NCBI GenBank assembly: GCA_001603075.1
Contig: LVBB01000016.1
Location: 224,926 to 288,925, forward strand
DNA length: 64,000 nt
Reading direction: 5' to 3'
DNA from: Phycisphaerales bacterium Planc_01
Lineage (GTDB): Bacteria; Planctomycetota; Phycisphaerae; Sedimentisphaerales; Anaerobacaceae
This document shows positions 1 to 9,018 of this stretch, one piece after another. Every line of letters begins with the position of its first letter. Within the stretch, counting starts at the first letter, position 1. Made by a program: the position numbers and the translations under genes. The notes under the pieces were generated by a model. The model was given only the letters and a program-made list of their open reading frames with translations, was not told the DNA's origin and did no database searches.

Positions 1-4
1 CGAG

Positions 5-829
5 GTGTTCCGGTCGTATATCGGGACGTGGTACGACTACGACCGGATCGAATTGCACGCGAGGGTCGAATCGGCCGACGATCCCGAGGGGCTTCGCGAG
101 CGATATGGCCGACGTGAGAAGATCACGTTCGACGCCGCATACCCGAACGAGCGCGTGACCGCCTATCTGCATTTTCCCGAGACGGCGAAGGTCCCCTGCC
201 AGGCGGTGGTATGGTATCCGGGGGACGGGGCCCGGTTCGCCCCGTGGGACGAAACCGCCTACACCCACGAGCTGACCTGCCTGCTCCAGAGCGGGCGGGC
301 CGTGGTGGTGCCCTTCTACAAAGGGACCTATGAGCGACGTCTCGAAAGGGACGCATACCCGCCGGACGGAATACAGAGCAGGACGCTGTACGTCCAGAGG
401 GCCCAGGACCTGAGGCGAACGATCGACTACCTCGAAACGCGCGAAGACATCGACAAGGATCGAATCGCCTACGTCGGCCTGGGCTGGGGAGCACAGGTCG
501 GCCCGGTGATGATCGCTACCGAGCCCCGCATCAAGACCGGCATTTTGCTGCTCGGCGGAATCGGCCCAAGCAGAAGACATCCGGCGTGCGATCCGATCAA
601 TTTCGCGCCGCGCGTGACGGTGCCCATGCTCATGCTCAACACCCGTGACGACTCGATCTTTCCCTACGAAACCGCCCAGAGACCTCTGTTCGCCCTGCTG
701 GGCACGCCGGCGGCGGACAAGAGGCATGTGCTCTTTCCCGGCGGGCACAGCGTCCCGCAGGAGTATCGAAGACAGTACCATCGAGAGATCGTCGAGTGGC
801 TCGACAGAACCTTGGGACCGGCGCAGTGA
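5..829 (+). CDS. C-terminal alpha/beta-hydrolase (S9-like) domain, 5' end outside the window
   Basis: The frame is open from the window edge, and the first in-frame start candidate is a GTG at 5, so this is most likely the 3' part of a longer gene. The 274 visible residues form an alpha/beta-hydrolase domain like those fused C-terminally to bacterial Ser/Thr protein kinases. I infer that parent from the FRSYIGTWYDYD lead-in and the EKITFDAAY strand. The nucleophile elbow reads GLGWG, with Gly160 (codon 482-484) where the family has Ser. The acid (TRDD near residues 213-216) and the base (GGHS, His248) are present. The domain is therefore probably catalytically dead. The stop lies one base before the sigma-factor start, so the two genes are almost certainly cotranscribed. 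Confidence 0.7.
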   Translation: MFRSYIGTWYDYDRIELHARVESADDPEGLRERYGRREKITFDAAYPNERVTAYLHFPETAKVPCQAVVWYPGDGARFAPWDETAYTHELTCLLQSGRAVVVPFYKGTYERRLERDAYPPDGIQSRTLYVQRAQDLRRTIDYLETREDIDKDRIAYVGLGWGAQVGPVMIATEPRIKTGILLLGGIGPSRRHPACDPINFAPRVTVPMLMLNTRDDSIFPYETAQRPLFALLGTPAADKRHVLFPGGHSVPQEYRRQYHREIVEWLDRTLGPAQ

Positions 830-830
830 T

Positions 831-1736
831 ATGAGCGATCCCAATCAGACAGATCAATGCATGCTGGAAGCCATCCGACGCGGTGATGGTCAGGCATGGG
901 CCCGGCTCATCGACGAGTACCAGGGCCGTCTGCTTCGCTTCGCTCTGACGCGCGTCTCGCAGCAGGCCGACGCCGAGGATGTCGTCCAGGATACCTTCAC
1001 CTCCTTTGTCCGCGCTATCGACAAGCTCCAGTTGAAGGTGAGCATCGAAACCTATCTGTTCGGCATCCTGCGCAATGAAATCGTCAATCGCTTTCGCACC
1101 CAGGCGGCCGGAACGATCTGCCTGATTCAGGACATCTATCATACACGCGCCGAACCCAATGCGGACAACCCGCTCGAACAGGTGGCCGCCGGAGATCCGG
1201 GCGTCAGTTGGTGCCTTCGGCACAGCGAACAGGAGCAGTTGCAGCGAGAAGTCCTCGAGCAGGCCCTGCGACAGTTCGTGGCGGATTGCAGGGAGACGAG
1301 CAAGCTCCGCGACCTGAAGATCGCCGAACTGCTGTTCTACTGCAAAGTGCCCAACCAGGACGTCGCCAATCTGCTCGCCCTCGACGACGGCCTCGTCAGG
1401 GTAATCAAACACCGCTGCCTCAAGCGAATTCGTGACTACTGTCTGAAGCTCTGCCCGCCGGGCGACGGGTCCGTCTGCTGCTCGCAGGATCTCCTGACCG
1501 AAACGTGGGAATCGCATCGACTCAGTTGCCCCAAACGCAGCACGCTCGGCGCGTTTCTCCTCGAAACGCTGGCGCCGGAATGGTTCGATTACGTCGATTT
1601 CCACCTGACCACCGTCGGTTGTCGCTTCTGCCGCGCCAGCTTCCGGGATCTCAAGGAGGAACAAGACGGCCGTCAGCAGGACGATTTCGGCCGGCGCATC
1701 ATGGCCAGCACCGTAGGCTTTCTTTCTCAGACGTGA
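831..1736 (+). CDS. ECF-type RNA polymerase sigma factor with C-terminal Cys motif
   Basis: A 301-residue sigma-70 family protein that recruits RNA polymerase to a specific promoter set. Region 2 is clear near residues 20-85 (YQGRLLRFALTR, then DAEDVVQDTFTSF). A region-4-like helix-turn-helix follows around residues 140-205. The last ~80 residues are an extension with paired cysteines after a histidine (FHLTTVGCRFC), resembling the zinc-binding motifs of anti-sigma factors; that could make the sigma self-sensing. The ATG at 831 is chosen because it follows the upstream stop by one base. Planctomycete ECF genes often sit beside protein-kinase genes, which fits the upstream neighbour. The inducing signal is unknown. 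Confidence 0.85.
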   Translation: MSDPNQTDQCMLEAIRRGDGQAWARLIDEYQGRLLRFALTRVSQQADAEDVVQDTFTSFVRAIDKLQLKVSIETYLFGILRNEIVNRFRTQAAGTICLIQDIYHTRAEPNADNPLEQVAAGDPGVSWCLRHSEQEQLQREVLEQALRQFVADCRETSKLRDLKIAELLFYCKVPNQDVANLLALDDGLVRVIKHRCLKRIRDYCLKLCPPGDGSVCCSQDLLTETWESHRLSCPKRSTLGAFLLETLAPEWFDYVDFHLTTVGCRFCRASFRDLKEEQDGRQQDDFGRRIMASTVGFLSQT

Positions 1737-1784
1737 ACGGCAATTCGGGCTGACGGGAAAGGTCCCGATTCGGAGCTGTCGGGC

Positions 1785-2924
1785 TCAGGGCTGGTCTTCG
1801 GCCGCCGGCACGGCACGTTGTGGCGGATCGGGCAGGGTCGGCGGAGCCGTGCGGTTCTCGCCCGGCGCGCCATAGCTGAAATTGAACCTCGTCGGAATGG
1901 CGCCGGCGCTGCCCTCGGCGCCCAGGAGCCTGGCGTATTCGGCCTGCAATGCGGCGAGGTCCCCCGCTTCGATGGCCCTTCGGATCGTCGTCTGCGGCGC
2001 GCCCAACAATCTGCCAAGGCACTTGTCTTCCGTGTCGATCAGCACGCTGATCAGATAGTTACGGGACAAATCCCTGAGCCGACCCAGACTCTGGCCCTTC
2101 GTGAAACGCTGGATGATGAAGGAGTAGAGCCGGGCGAACTGCCTGGCCAACTGGTCGCTGCCGCCGCTGCCCCCGGCCAGGATCTTGTCCGTCAGGAGTC
2201 TCAGGACAGCGCCGTCCATCAGCTCATAGCCGACCGACCAGTCGGCGTAGCTGCGCATGCGGGCCTCGACGATGCGCACGAGCAGCTCGGTGGCCTGAGC
2301 CGTGTTGAATCGCCCGGCAAACTCGGCCATTGGCAGCAGGACTTCCGGGCTGCTGTCATCGACGATCTGATCGCACGCCGTCATGACCCGCGTCGCCAAC
2401 TGGGCCGCCGTGCTCTGGCTCTGTCCGATCTTCGTCCACAACGTCGCATCGGTCGATGCGCGAACCGCCCAGTAGCGAACCGCGTTGTTGCCGTGCGGGA
2501 TCTCCTGGATCGCCAGATCGATCAGACGTGGGTCCTTGAGGCTGTCGACCAGGATCAGCAGATTCGTGATGACTTTGAACAGGGTGGTTTCGTCTCGAAT
2601 GTCGCTGCGGGCATGCTCCATGCCCTCGGCGATCCGCCGGTAGGCCGATTCGGAATACTGCTGGGCGTACTGGGTTTTCGGACTCTGGTGGCTTACGATG
2701 ATGGCGCGGATCTTGGAAACCTCGGTGAAGTCAATGGTTCGGACCAGGGTCGCTACCGCATCGTTGATGAACTCGTCGATGACCTGAAGGTCCTGCTGGC
2801 TGAGGATGTCCTTCTTCATGACCTCCTCAATGCGGCGAGTTTCCATGACCGCCTTGGAAACCCCCAGGACGGCCAGAACCAAGCCACAGACGAGCAAGAC
2901 AAAGACCGCGCTTTTCAACTTCAT
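1785..2924 (-). CDS. Membrane-anchored protein of unknown function
   Basis: 379 residues on the minus strand, convergent with the sigma-factor gene. An N-terminal hydrophobic stretch (KSAVFVLLVCGLVLAVLG, residues 4-21) follows a short basic start and is a signal anchor. The rest is predicted soluble and alpha-helical. It resembles stacked helical (HEAT/TPR-like) repeats without a recognisable signature, and ends in a Pro-rich tail. No catalytic motif or family was recognised. It would sit at the inner membrane with the body facing the periplasm. It has no obvious operon partner; the upstream intergenic region is about 250 bp. Confidence 0.7.
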   Translation of the reverse strand: MKLKSAVFVLLVCGLVLAVLGVSKAVMETRRIEEVMKKDILSQQDLQVIDEFINDAVATLVRTIDFTEVSKIRAIIVSHQSPKTQYAQQYSESAYRRIAEGMEHARSDIRDETTLFKVITNLLILVDSLKDPRLIDLAIQEIPHGNNAVRYWAVRASTDATLWTKIGQSQSTAAQLATRVMTACDQIVDDSSPEVLLPMAEFAGRFNTAQATELLVRIVEARMRSYADWSVGYELMDGAVLRLLTDKILAGGSGGSDQLARQFARLYSFIIQRFTKGQSLGRLRDLSRNYLISVLIDTEDKCLGRLLGAPQTTIRRAIEAGDLAALQAEYARLLGAEGSAGAIPTRFNFSYGAPGENRTAPPTLPDPPQRAVPAAEDQP

Positions 2925-3171
2925 CTCGTTGGAATCCCTTTCAGTAGACCGTCGATATTTTATCCAGCTTAACGCCTGACAGGCTCCTTGTCAAGGGAAA
3001 TCGCCTTTCGCCGCCGCAGGGGGACCCAGGCGCTCCATCGCGGCTCGGAGCCAGTGGCGGGCGTTCCTTATCGGACGGTTGTGTCGCCGGCGCAGGTCAG
3101 AACCGTCGTCTGCCGAGCGACAGCCGAACAAAACCTTGCCTTTGTCGTCCTATCCTCTATGTTAAGGGCCT

Positions 3172-4371
3172 ATGATGGATGATTCTCAGAGGTTCTTCCC
3201 CAGGTCTCGCACGGCGGCAATGCGATGGGTGATGTGTCTGTCCGCGATCCTACCGCTGCTGCTCAGTGGCTGCGCCGGGACGCCCGTGACGGACCGCTCC
3301 ACCGAACCAGAGGTTGTGTCGTCCGCCCCGGAGGTCACGCCGCGACCGCTACCGGCGAGCGAGCCGGCGACCCCGCCCGATAAGCCCGTCGCCGAGCCGC
3401 CTGAACCCTCACCTGCGGAGACTCCGGTCGAACCGGCCGAAGCTGGGATCGCCGAATCGATGCCCGTCGATCCGGAGGAGGAAGTCGTTGCGGCCCATCC
3501 GCCTGCAACGCAGCCGCCTGTCGCCGAGCCAAACGAGGCGCCCCCTGCCGAGATGGAATGGCAGAGGCCCCAAGAGCAGGAAGACCCGCAAGACGCTCTC
3601 GCCTGCTTCTACCAGCAGTACAGCGAGCTGCTGCACCAGTATGTGCGTGAGGACGGGCGTGTGGATTACGGCGGTCTTCGACGTAAACGTCTATGGCTAA
3701 AGGACTTACTACGAATTCCACACGAACTTGACCCGAACGACTACCGCAACTGGACCGAGGACGAGAAGCTCGCCTTCTGGATCAATACTTACAATCTGAA
3801 GATGCTCGACGTGATCGCACGGAATTACCCGATCCAGTCCTCAAGGTGGCTGCGGCTGACCTGGCCACCGAGCGACATCCGGCACATCGAGGGGATCTGG
3901 AGCAACTACAGGTTCATCGTGATGGACGAGGAGTTCACGCTGGGCGAGGTGGAGCGGCGTTTCTTCCACAGGAGTCTGGCCGACCCCCGGGCGTTTCTGG
4001 CCATCACCTATGCCAGCCTGTCCAGCCCACGGCTGCGGCGCCGGCCGTACCGTGGCGCAGATCTCGACCAACGGCTGGACGAGCAGGTCAAGGCGCTTCT
4101 GTCCGAAGGGAATGGGTTCCGAATCGACCACGAGAAGGGCATCGTCCATCTCTCGGCCCTGTTCAAGCCGACATGGCGAGGCCAGGAGTTCGTCCCCCGG
4201 TACGGAACGGACAAGAAATTCAAGGATCGCCCGGCCCAGACGCGAGCGGTCCTGAACTTCCTGACAAGGTACATCTCGCCAGACGAGGTCGATTTCCTGG
4301 AGGTGGAGAACTACTCTATCGAGTACAGCAGCTTCGACTGGCGGCTCAACGACACGTCGAGAAGCTACTGA
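3172..4371 (+). CDS. Lipoprotein with DUF547 domain
   Basis: The protein has an N-terminal hydrophobic segment and a lipobox (LLSGC, Cys34 from this start), so it should be exported and lipidated. Residues ~40-140 are a Pro/Glu-rich linker that would space the domain from the membrane. Residues ~150-395 match DUF547: EDEKLAFWINTYNLKMLDVI, the central W-P-P region, and a C-terminal SIEYSSFDWRLND. DUF547 has no settled biochemical role. Start choice is open: ATG 3172 and 3175 follow an AAGGG, while ATG 3220 would give a more typical 18-residue lipoprotein signal. A strong terminator follows, so this is a separate unit from metK. Confidence 0.85.
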   Translation: MMDDSQRFFPRSRTAAMRWVMCLSAILPLLLSGCAGTPVTDRSTEPEVVSSAPEVTPRPLPASEPATPPDKPVAEPPEPSPAETPVEPAEAGIAESMPVDPEEEVVAAHPPATQPPVAEPNEAPPAEMEWQRPQEQEDPQDALACFYQQYSELLHQYVREDGRVDYGGLRRKRLWLKDLLRIPHELDPNDYRNWTEDEKLAFWINTYNLKMLDVIARNYPIQSSRWLRLTWPPSDIRHIEGIWSNYRFIVMDEEFTLGEVERRFFHRSLADPRAFLAITYASLSSPRLRRRPYRGADLDQRLDEQVKALLSEGNGFRIDHEKGIVHLSALFKPTWRGQEFVPRYGTDKKFKDRPAQTRAVLNFLTRYISPDEVDFLEVENYSIEYSSFDWRLNDTSRSY

Positions 4372-4377
4372 CCCGCC

Positions 4378-4400
4378 GGGGGCCTTCGGGAGCCCCCTTT
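4378..4400 (+). terminator. Intrinsic terminator after the DUF547 lipoprotein gene
   Basis: Six-pair GC stem GGGGGC / GCCCCC with an 8-base loop, starting 7 bases after the stop and followed by TTT and, slightly further on, a run of five T. It separates the lipoprotein gene from metK. Confidence 0.6.
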
Positions 4401-4570
4401 GACGCACTTTTTGGTTGACGAGAGGATCGGCAGGTCTATCATGGGGACGCATTTCCGTTTGAGATGTGGTGCACCGGGCGACTTGCGCCCCGGCTTAATC
4501 GTGGCCAGTAGAGGGTGACCTCTTCGATTTCGGTTCTTTCAACGGGCAACGGATATAAGGTGCTAAGGAT
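4401..4570 (+). promoter_or_regulatory. metK leader with two hairpins
   Basis: A 170-base leader in front of metK. It contains a CCGGG...CCCGG hairpin (around 4475-4494) and a compact AGAGG-GTGA-CCTCT hairpin with a GNRA-type loop. SAM-responsive leaders are common before metK, but none of the conserved SAM-I, SAM-II or SAM-IV core sequences is visible. It is reported only as a structured leader of unknown class. Confidence 0.3.
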
Positions 4571-5773
4571 ATGGCGAAACGATTGAATGTGAGTAATCCC
4601 AACTGTGACATGCGGAACTATCTGTTCACCAGCGAATCGGTGACGATGGGCCACCCGGACAAGGTCGCCGATTGCATCTCCGATGCGATCCTCGACGCCA
4701 TGCTGGCCCAGGACCCGCAGAGCCGCGTTGCCTGCGAGACGCTGGTGAAGGCGGACCTGGTCGTGGTGGCCGGGGAGATCACCTCGAAGGCCACTGTCGA
4801 TATCCCGCAGGTTGTCCGCAACACGATCAAGGAGATCGGCTACGACGATCCCGAGGTGGGCTTCCATTATGACAACTGCGCCGTCATGGTGGCTGTGGGT
4901 CAGCAAAGCCCGGATATCTCTCAGGGTGTCACCGAGGGAGCAGGTCTGCACAAGGAGCAGGGCGCCGGCGATCAGGGCCTGATGTTCGGTTATGCCCGCC
5001 GGGAGACGCCCACCCTGATGCCTATGCCGATTCAACTGGCCCACAAGCTGACGATCCAGCTCGAGAAGATGCGCCGCACCCGGAAGCTGCCGTGGCTGCG
5101 TCCGGACGGCAAGAGCCAGGTGACGATCGAATACGAGGACGGCAAACCCAAGCGAATCCACACGGTGGTCGTCTCGACACAGCACACCGCCGACATCAGC
5201 CACCGCGAACTGCGGAACGAGATCATCGACAAGGTCATCAAGCCGGTGTTGCCCGTACGGCTGATCGACAAGAAGACCAAGTTCCACGTCAATCCCACGG
5301 GCAAGTTCGTCGTCGGCGGCCCGAAGGCCGACTGCGGGTTGACCGGACGCAAGATCATCGTGGACACCTACGGCGGCTGGGGTCGCCACGGGGGCGGCGC
5401 CTTCAGCGGCAAAGACCCGACCAAGGTGGACCGCACCGCCAGTTACATGGCCCGGTATGTCGCCAAGAACATCGTCGCGGCCGGCCTGGCCGACGCATGT
5501 GAAGTCCAACTGTCGTACGCCATCGGCGTGGCCGACCCGATCTCGGTCCTGATCAACACGGAAGGCACGGCCAAGATCAGCGAGACGAAGATCAGCCGGA
5601 TCGTCAAAGACCTCTTCCCACTGACGCCCAAGGGAATGGTCAATCACCTGAAGCTGGCCCGCCCGATCTTCGCGGCCACCGCCCATGGCGGGCATTTCGG
5701 TCGCGAGTTGCCTGAGTTCACCTGGGAGAAGACCGATATGGTCGAGGCCCTTCAGAAGGCCGCCCGGAAGTAG
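4571..5773 (+). CDS. metK: S-adenosylmethionine synthetase
   Basis: Cytosolic MetK makes S-adenosylmethionine from ATP and methionine, releasing phosphate and pyrophosphate. At 400 residues it is normal length. Signatures in order are GHPDK (residues 27-31, ATP/Mg site), the GAGDQG hexapeptide (~residue 137), and the glycine-rich [15 protein letters not shown] loop (~residue 277). SAM from this enzyme is the methyl donor for ArsM encoded 17 kb away, although metK is housekeeping and not part of that island. It is a single-gene unit: a structured leader precedes it and a strong terminator follows. Confidence 0.98.
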   Translation: MAKRLNVSNPNCDMRNYLFTSESVTMGHPDKVADCISDAILDAMLAQDPQSRVACETLVKADLVVVAGEITSKATVDIPQVVRNTIKEIGYDDPEVGFHYDNCAVMVAVGQQSPDISQGVTEGAGLHKEQGAGDQGLMFGYARRETPTLMPMPIQLAHKLTIQLEKMRRTRKLPWLRPDGKSQVTIEYEDGKPKRIHTVVVSTQHTADISHRELRNEIIDKVIKPVLPVRLIDKKTKFHVNPTGKFVVGGPKADCGLTGRKIIVDTYGGWGRHGGGAFSGKDPTKVDRTASYMARYVAKNIVAAGLADACEVQLSYAIGVADPISVLINTEGTAKISETKISRIVKDLFPLTPKGMVNHLKLARPIFAATAHGGHFGRELPEFTWEKTDMVEALQKAARK

Positions 5774-5801
5774 AAGAACACCCCCTCTGTCACGTATCAC
5801 G

Positions 5802-5826
5802 AGCCCGGCCATGTGCCGGGCTTTTT
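5802..5826 (+). terminator. Intrinsic terminator of metK
   Basis: Perfect 8-pair stem AGCCCGGC / GCCGGGCT with a CATGT loop, followed by T5; a textbook Rho-independent terminator 28 bases after the metK stop. Confidence 0.9.
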
Positions 5827-5849
5827 CGTGCGCCCCACCGTTCGAAGTG

Positions 5850-5890
5850 CAAAGAGCGTGGGCCCGTGCCACATGGCCGCGGGCCCACGC
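5850..5890 (-). terminator. Intrinsic terminator of the first giant surface protein
   Basis: On the minus strand an 11-pair perfect stem GCGTGGGCCCG / CGGGCCCACGC is followed by TCTTTG. It lies just downstream of the stop of the surface-protein gene at 5927. Confidence 0.8.
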
Positions 5891-5926
5891 CTACTGCCTT
5901 CTTCGTTGCCGTCGATGGCGACTGTT

Positions 5927-8794
5927 CTACTGACCGGCCAGATACCGGATCTCAAACGGCGACAACACGCGATCGTAGATACGAATCTCATCGAGCGCGC
6001 CGTTGAACGGATTGCCCCCGTCGCGAACGGAGGCGCCAAGCACCATGGCCGCTGTCGGGTCCGACCCGAACGAGAAGGCGGCCTCGGCGCCCAACTGGCC
6101 GGCCATGTAGACCTTCCCAACGGCCCCGTCGAACGTCACCGCCACGTGGTACCATTCCCCGACCGGCAGTGCCGCCGTCGGAATGTCGGCGATGCCTTCC
6201 CTCTGGAGGCGGACGATGCCCGTATCGATGTTGGCCTCAATCTGCCACATCATCTCGGCGGCCGCCCAGGAGTCCCTCTTGCCGATCAGACCCTGGTATT
6301 GCCCGCTGAGACCGTCCCAGTTTGCCCACAGCGAAACCGAGAGCTGACCCGTCGCGGCCGAGGGATTCAGCGTGCCCAAATCGACATACTGAGCACCGGT
6401 TCCATCGAAGTGCAGACCCGAGCCGACCTGTCCGGGCACATAAACGGGGTCCCCGACGGCGGTGCCGTGGTGCCCGTTGCCGGAGCTGTCCTCGACATTG
6501 TCTTCCAGCGGGTAATATGCCACCAGCCCACTGGTGCCCGGATCGACGATGCCGGGACGCCCCACGCCGATCTCATCGACATAGACCCGTCCGGCGCCCC
6601 CGGCCGCCGGATTGTTCCGACTCCCCACGCCGATGTACATCACCTCGACGTTGTTCATCGCCACACCGCCGAACGCGCTGAACGGAATCTCCCACGTCTG
6701 CCATTGCGTGAGCACCGTCGCCTGCGGATCGGGATGGGTTACGACGGCCGTCCGGCCGGCGCGGTCCTCGACCGCCACGTACAGCGGGGCCGGATCGTTG
6801 CCCGGCGCCGTGTCTGTGGTCGCGGCGTTGCCTCGGAAATGCACCACCAGGGTATCGGCCCCGTTGACGGTCCAGTTGGCCCCACCGAAGTCCCGCGAGG
6901 TCTCCGAGTAGTACGGAGCGTTCGTGTTGTCGTATTCCAGCGGCATGGCCTGCGAGCCGGCGAAAACGATCCGTCTCTCGGCGAACGGTGTCTCCAGATA
7001 GCCGACGGTCGAGCCGGTGTTGTTCTCCCAGCCGTCGATCCAGGTCTGGAAAATAGCCGTGCCCGCGTCCATGTCGTCGTCGTAACCCTCGAAGCTCTCG
7101 ATCGTGACATACTCTCTCGTCGAGAAGCTCCAGATCGGTCCGGCCCAGAGGCTTGGTGCGGCCGCATCGTTGACCTCATCGACCTTCCAGTAGTAAATCT
7201 GCCCGAGGTCCAGTCCACCGACGGCATGCCGTGTTTCGATCGCCGTTGCGACAAGGGCCGCACCCGATTCCACGGCCGCCCGGTCGGCGCTGAAGTACAC
7301 CTCGTGCGAGGCGGCCTCCCGACCGCCGCGCCAGTCAAGAACAACGTCCAGGTCCACATCGCTCTGACCGTCGGCAGGCTTGGGCTCGCGCGCCATCACA
7401 GGCTTGTAGAGGAACCGAACCTCGCTGAGACCGAATTGCGGCATCCTCCCGCCCCAATTGCTGTTGGCCGTCAGTCGGATGTACTTGGCCGCCACGCCGT
7501 CGAAGCCGATGGTGGTATTGTGAGCGTAGGCGGAGGTTGCCGTTGCGCGAGCGAATTCATAGTCGCCCAGGACCGTCCATTCGGCGCCGTCGAGCGAGTA
7601 CTCGATGGTGACGTCTTTGAGGCCGAAGCCCAGAATCACCTCGAACTGCACGTTGTAGTTCCAGACCCACATCTCGTGAAGCTTGTAGACTTCGGGGAAC
7701 TCGTACTGAATCCAGGCCGGTTGCGGACCGCTCGTGTCGCTCAGCCACATGTCGTCCGATTCGATCGAGTGTCGATCGGAAGCGTTGAGACCGGAGCCGT
7801 TGATCGTGTTTTGTGGCCCGGCCCCCGCTTCGGCGCTGGAGGCGGTGGCGATGATGTTCCGGACCGGATACACGTACGGCTCGACGGTGAAACTCCAGAC
7901 GATGCCGGTGAAGATGGCGAAATCGGGAGCGCCGTTGACTTCATCGACCCGCCAGTAGTACGTCTGCTCGTAATCCAGAAGACCGGCCGGATCGAATGTC
8001 GTCCCGGTCTGGCCCTGGCTGGCCAGCACGCCCATCGGGTTGGCCCGGGTGGCGTTTTCGACGTCCGCCAGGACCGTTCCGAAATACACATCGTGCGTGG
8101 CAGCGCTTTCGCCCGCTGTCCAACTCAGCAGAACGTCGCGAGGCACGTCGGTGGCGCCGTTGGCCGGACTCGGATCGGTGGCGATTCCAACGACGACATC
8201 CCCGATCAGCACGTTGTCGATGTGAAGGCTTCCCGTGGTGCCGGCGGCGGCATCACTGGCTATGAGCACGCTCTCGATGCGGGTGAAGCCGGCATTGGGA
8301 AACGTGCCGATCACGGCCCCATTGAGGGTCACGATGATCTCATTGTCTACCAGTTCCAGGGCGATGCTGTTGTATTCCCCGCCAACGATGGCCGAGCCGG
8401 TGATGTCTACCCACCCCGGCCAGCTACCATCGGGAGAATTGGCGTAACTGATCGGCCCGCCCCAGGTATAGGCCTCGAAGAAGGCGCTGCTGTCTGCCGA
8501 GTCGATGCGGATGTGGAAATTGAAACTCTCGCCGGCCTTGAAGTCACAGGAGACCTTCGATTCATCCGCAATCGGTCGGGAGATCCCGCATCGCACCCAG
8601 TCCGTGGCCTGCGTGCCCGCAATGAGAACCTCCTGATCCACAATCAGGACCTCAATCGTCCCGTCCGTCTGGGTCGCCCAGCCATTGCCCACGAGGCCGT
8701 CGGGCCGGTTGAAGTCATCCTTGAAAGGCGCCCCCCAGGCGTTGGCCGCCAGGACCAGACAGACGAGCACCGTGAAACCTCGAATCTTACTCAT
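5927..8794 (-). CDS. Giant secreted LamG / discoidin (F5/8C) / FnIII-like protein
   Basis: 955 residues with a Sec signal peptide (cleavage near AWGA, ~residue 22). Modules in order: a concanavalin-A-like domain opening with DDFNRPDG (~23-190); a fibronectin-III-like domain ending in YYWRVDEVN (~195-300); an F5/8 type C (discoidin) domain with MWVWNYN and LSEVRFLY (~305-455); a second FnIII-like domain (~470-560); a jelly-roll region (~565-725); and a C-terminal LamG (~735-955) ending DEIRIYDR. Such modules bind carbohydrate or surfaces, and no catalytic domain was recognised. A good ribosome site (GGAAGGAG) precedes the ATG. It is a close architectural paralogue of the genes at 9019 and 58383, and differs mainly in its N-terminal module. 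Confidence 0.85.
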   Translation of the reverse strand: MSKIRGFTVLVCLVLAANAWGAPFKDDFNRPDGLVGNGWATQTDGTIEVLIVDQEVLIAGTQATDWVRCGISRPIADESKVSCDFKAGESFNFHIRIDSADSSAFFEAYTWGGPISYANSPDGSWPGWVDITGSAIVGGEYNSIALELVDNEIIVTLNGAVIGTFPNAGFTRIESVLIASDAAAGTTGSLHIDNVLIGDVVVGIATDPSPANGATDVPRDVLLSWTAGESAATHDVYFGTVLADVENATRANPMGVLASQGQTGTTFDPAGLLDYEQTYYWRVDEVNGAPDFAIFTGIVWSFTVEPYVYPVRNIIATASSAEAGAGPQNTINGSGLNASDRHSIESDDMWLSDTSGPQPAWIQYEFPEVYKLHEMWVWNYNVQFEVILGFGLKDVTIEYSLDGAEWTVLGDYEFARATATSAYAHNTTIGFDGVAAKYIRLTANSNWGGRMPQFGLSEVRFLYKPVMAREPKPADGQSDVDLDVVLDWRGGREAASHEVYFSADRAAVESGAALVATAIETRHAVGGLDLGQIYYWKVDEVNDAAAPSLWAGPIWSFSTREYVTIESFEGYDDDMDAGTAIFQTWIDGWENNTGSTVGYLETPFAERRIVFAGSQAMPLEYDNTNAPYYSETSRDFGGANWTVNGADTLVVHFRGNAATTDTAPGNDPAPLYVAVEDRAGRTAVVTHPDPQATVLTQWQTWEIPFSAFGGVAMNNVEVMYIGVGSRNNPAAGGAGRVYVDEIGVGRPGIVDPGTSGLVAYYPLEDNVEDSSGNGHHGTAVGDPVYVPGQVGSGLHFDGTGAQYVDLGTLNPSAATGQLSVSLWANWDGLSGQYQGLIGKRDSWAAAEMMWQIEANIDTGIVRLQREGIADIPTAALPVGEWYHVAVTFDGAVGKVYMAGQLGAEAAFSFGSDPTAAMVLGASVRDGGNPFNGALDEIRIYDRVLSPFEIRYLAGQ

Positions 8795-8927
8795 CGCATT
8801 TCTCCTTCCAGAAAGTAAACCTTGACCTCAACAACACAAAAGCCAGTACCCAGACACACGCTCTCTACTGACACGTCGATCGACCACGCCAAGGACCCCT
8901 TCGCGCGGCGCAATCCCCGCATTCTTC

Positions 8928-8964
8928 ATAAACAAGAGGCAGGGCAACACCCCGTCACCCTGCC
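8928..8964 (-). terminator. Intrinsic terminator of the second giant surface protein
   Basis: Minus-strand stem GGCAGGG / CCCTGCC with a 13-base loop, followed by TCTTGTTT, downstream of the stop at 9019. Confidence 0.65.
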
Positions 8965-9018
8965 CCCCATCAATTCACAGCACTCCCCACAAGACACACG
9001 CATGTGGTCCCGCCAGGA

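Noticed and set aside
4401-4570. SAM-I, SAM-II or SAM-IV riboswitch before metK
   Set aside because: None of the conserved core segments is present; only unclassified hairpins were retained as a leader feature.
5813-8818. Open frame of about 1000 codons on the plus strand
   Set aside because: It lies exactly opposite the surface-protein gene at 5927. High GC with third-position bias produces such antisense frames; it has Arg/Pro/Val-rich text, no domain and no ribosome site. The same holds for long plus-strand frames at 9820-11838, 52158-54293 and 58158-60734.
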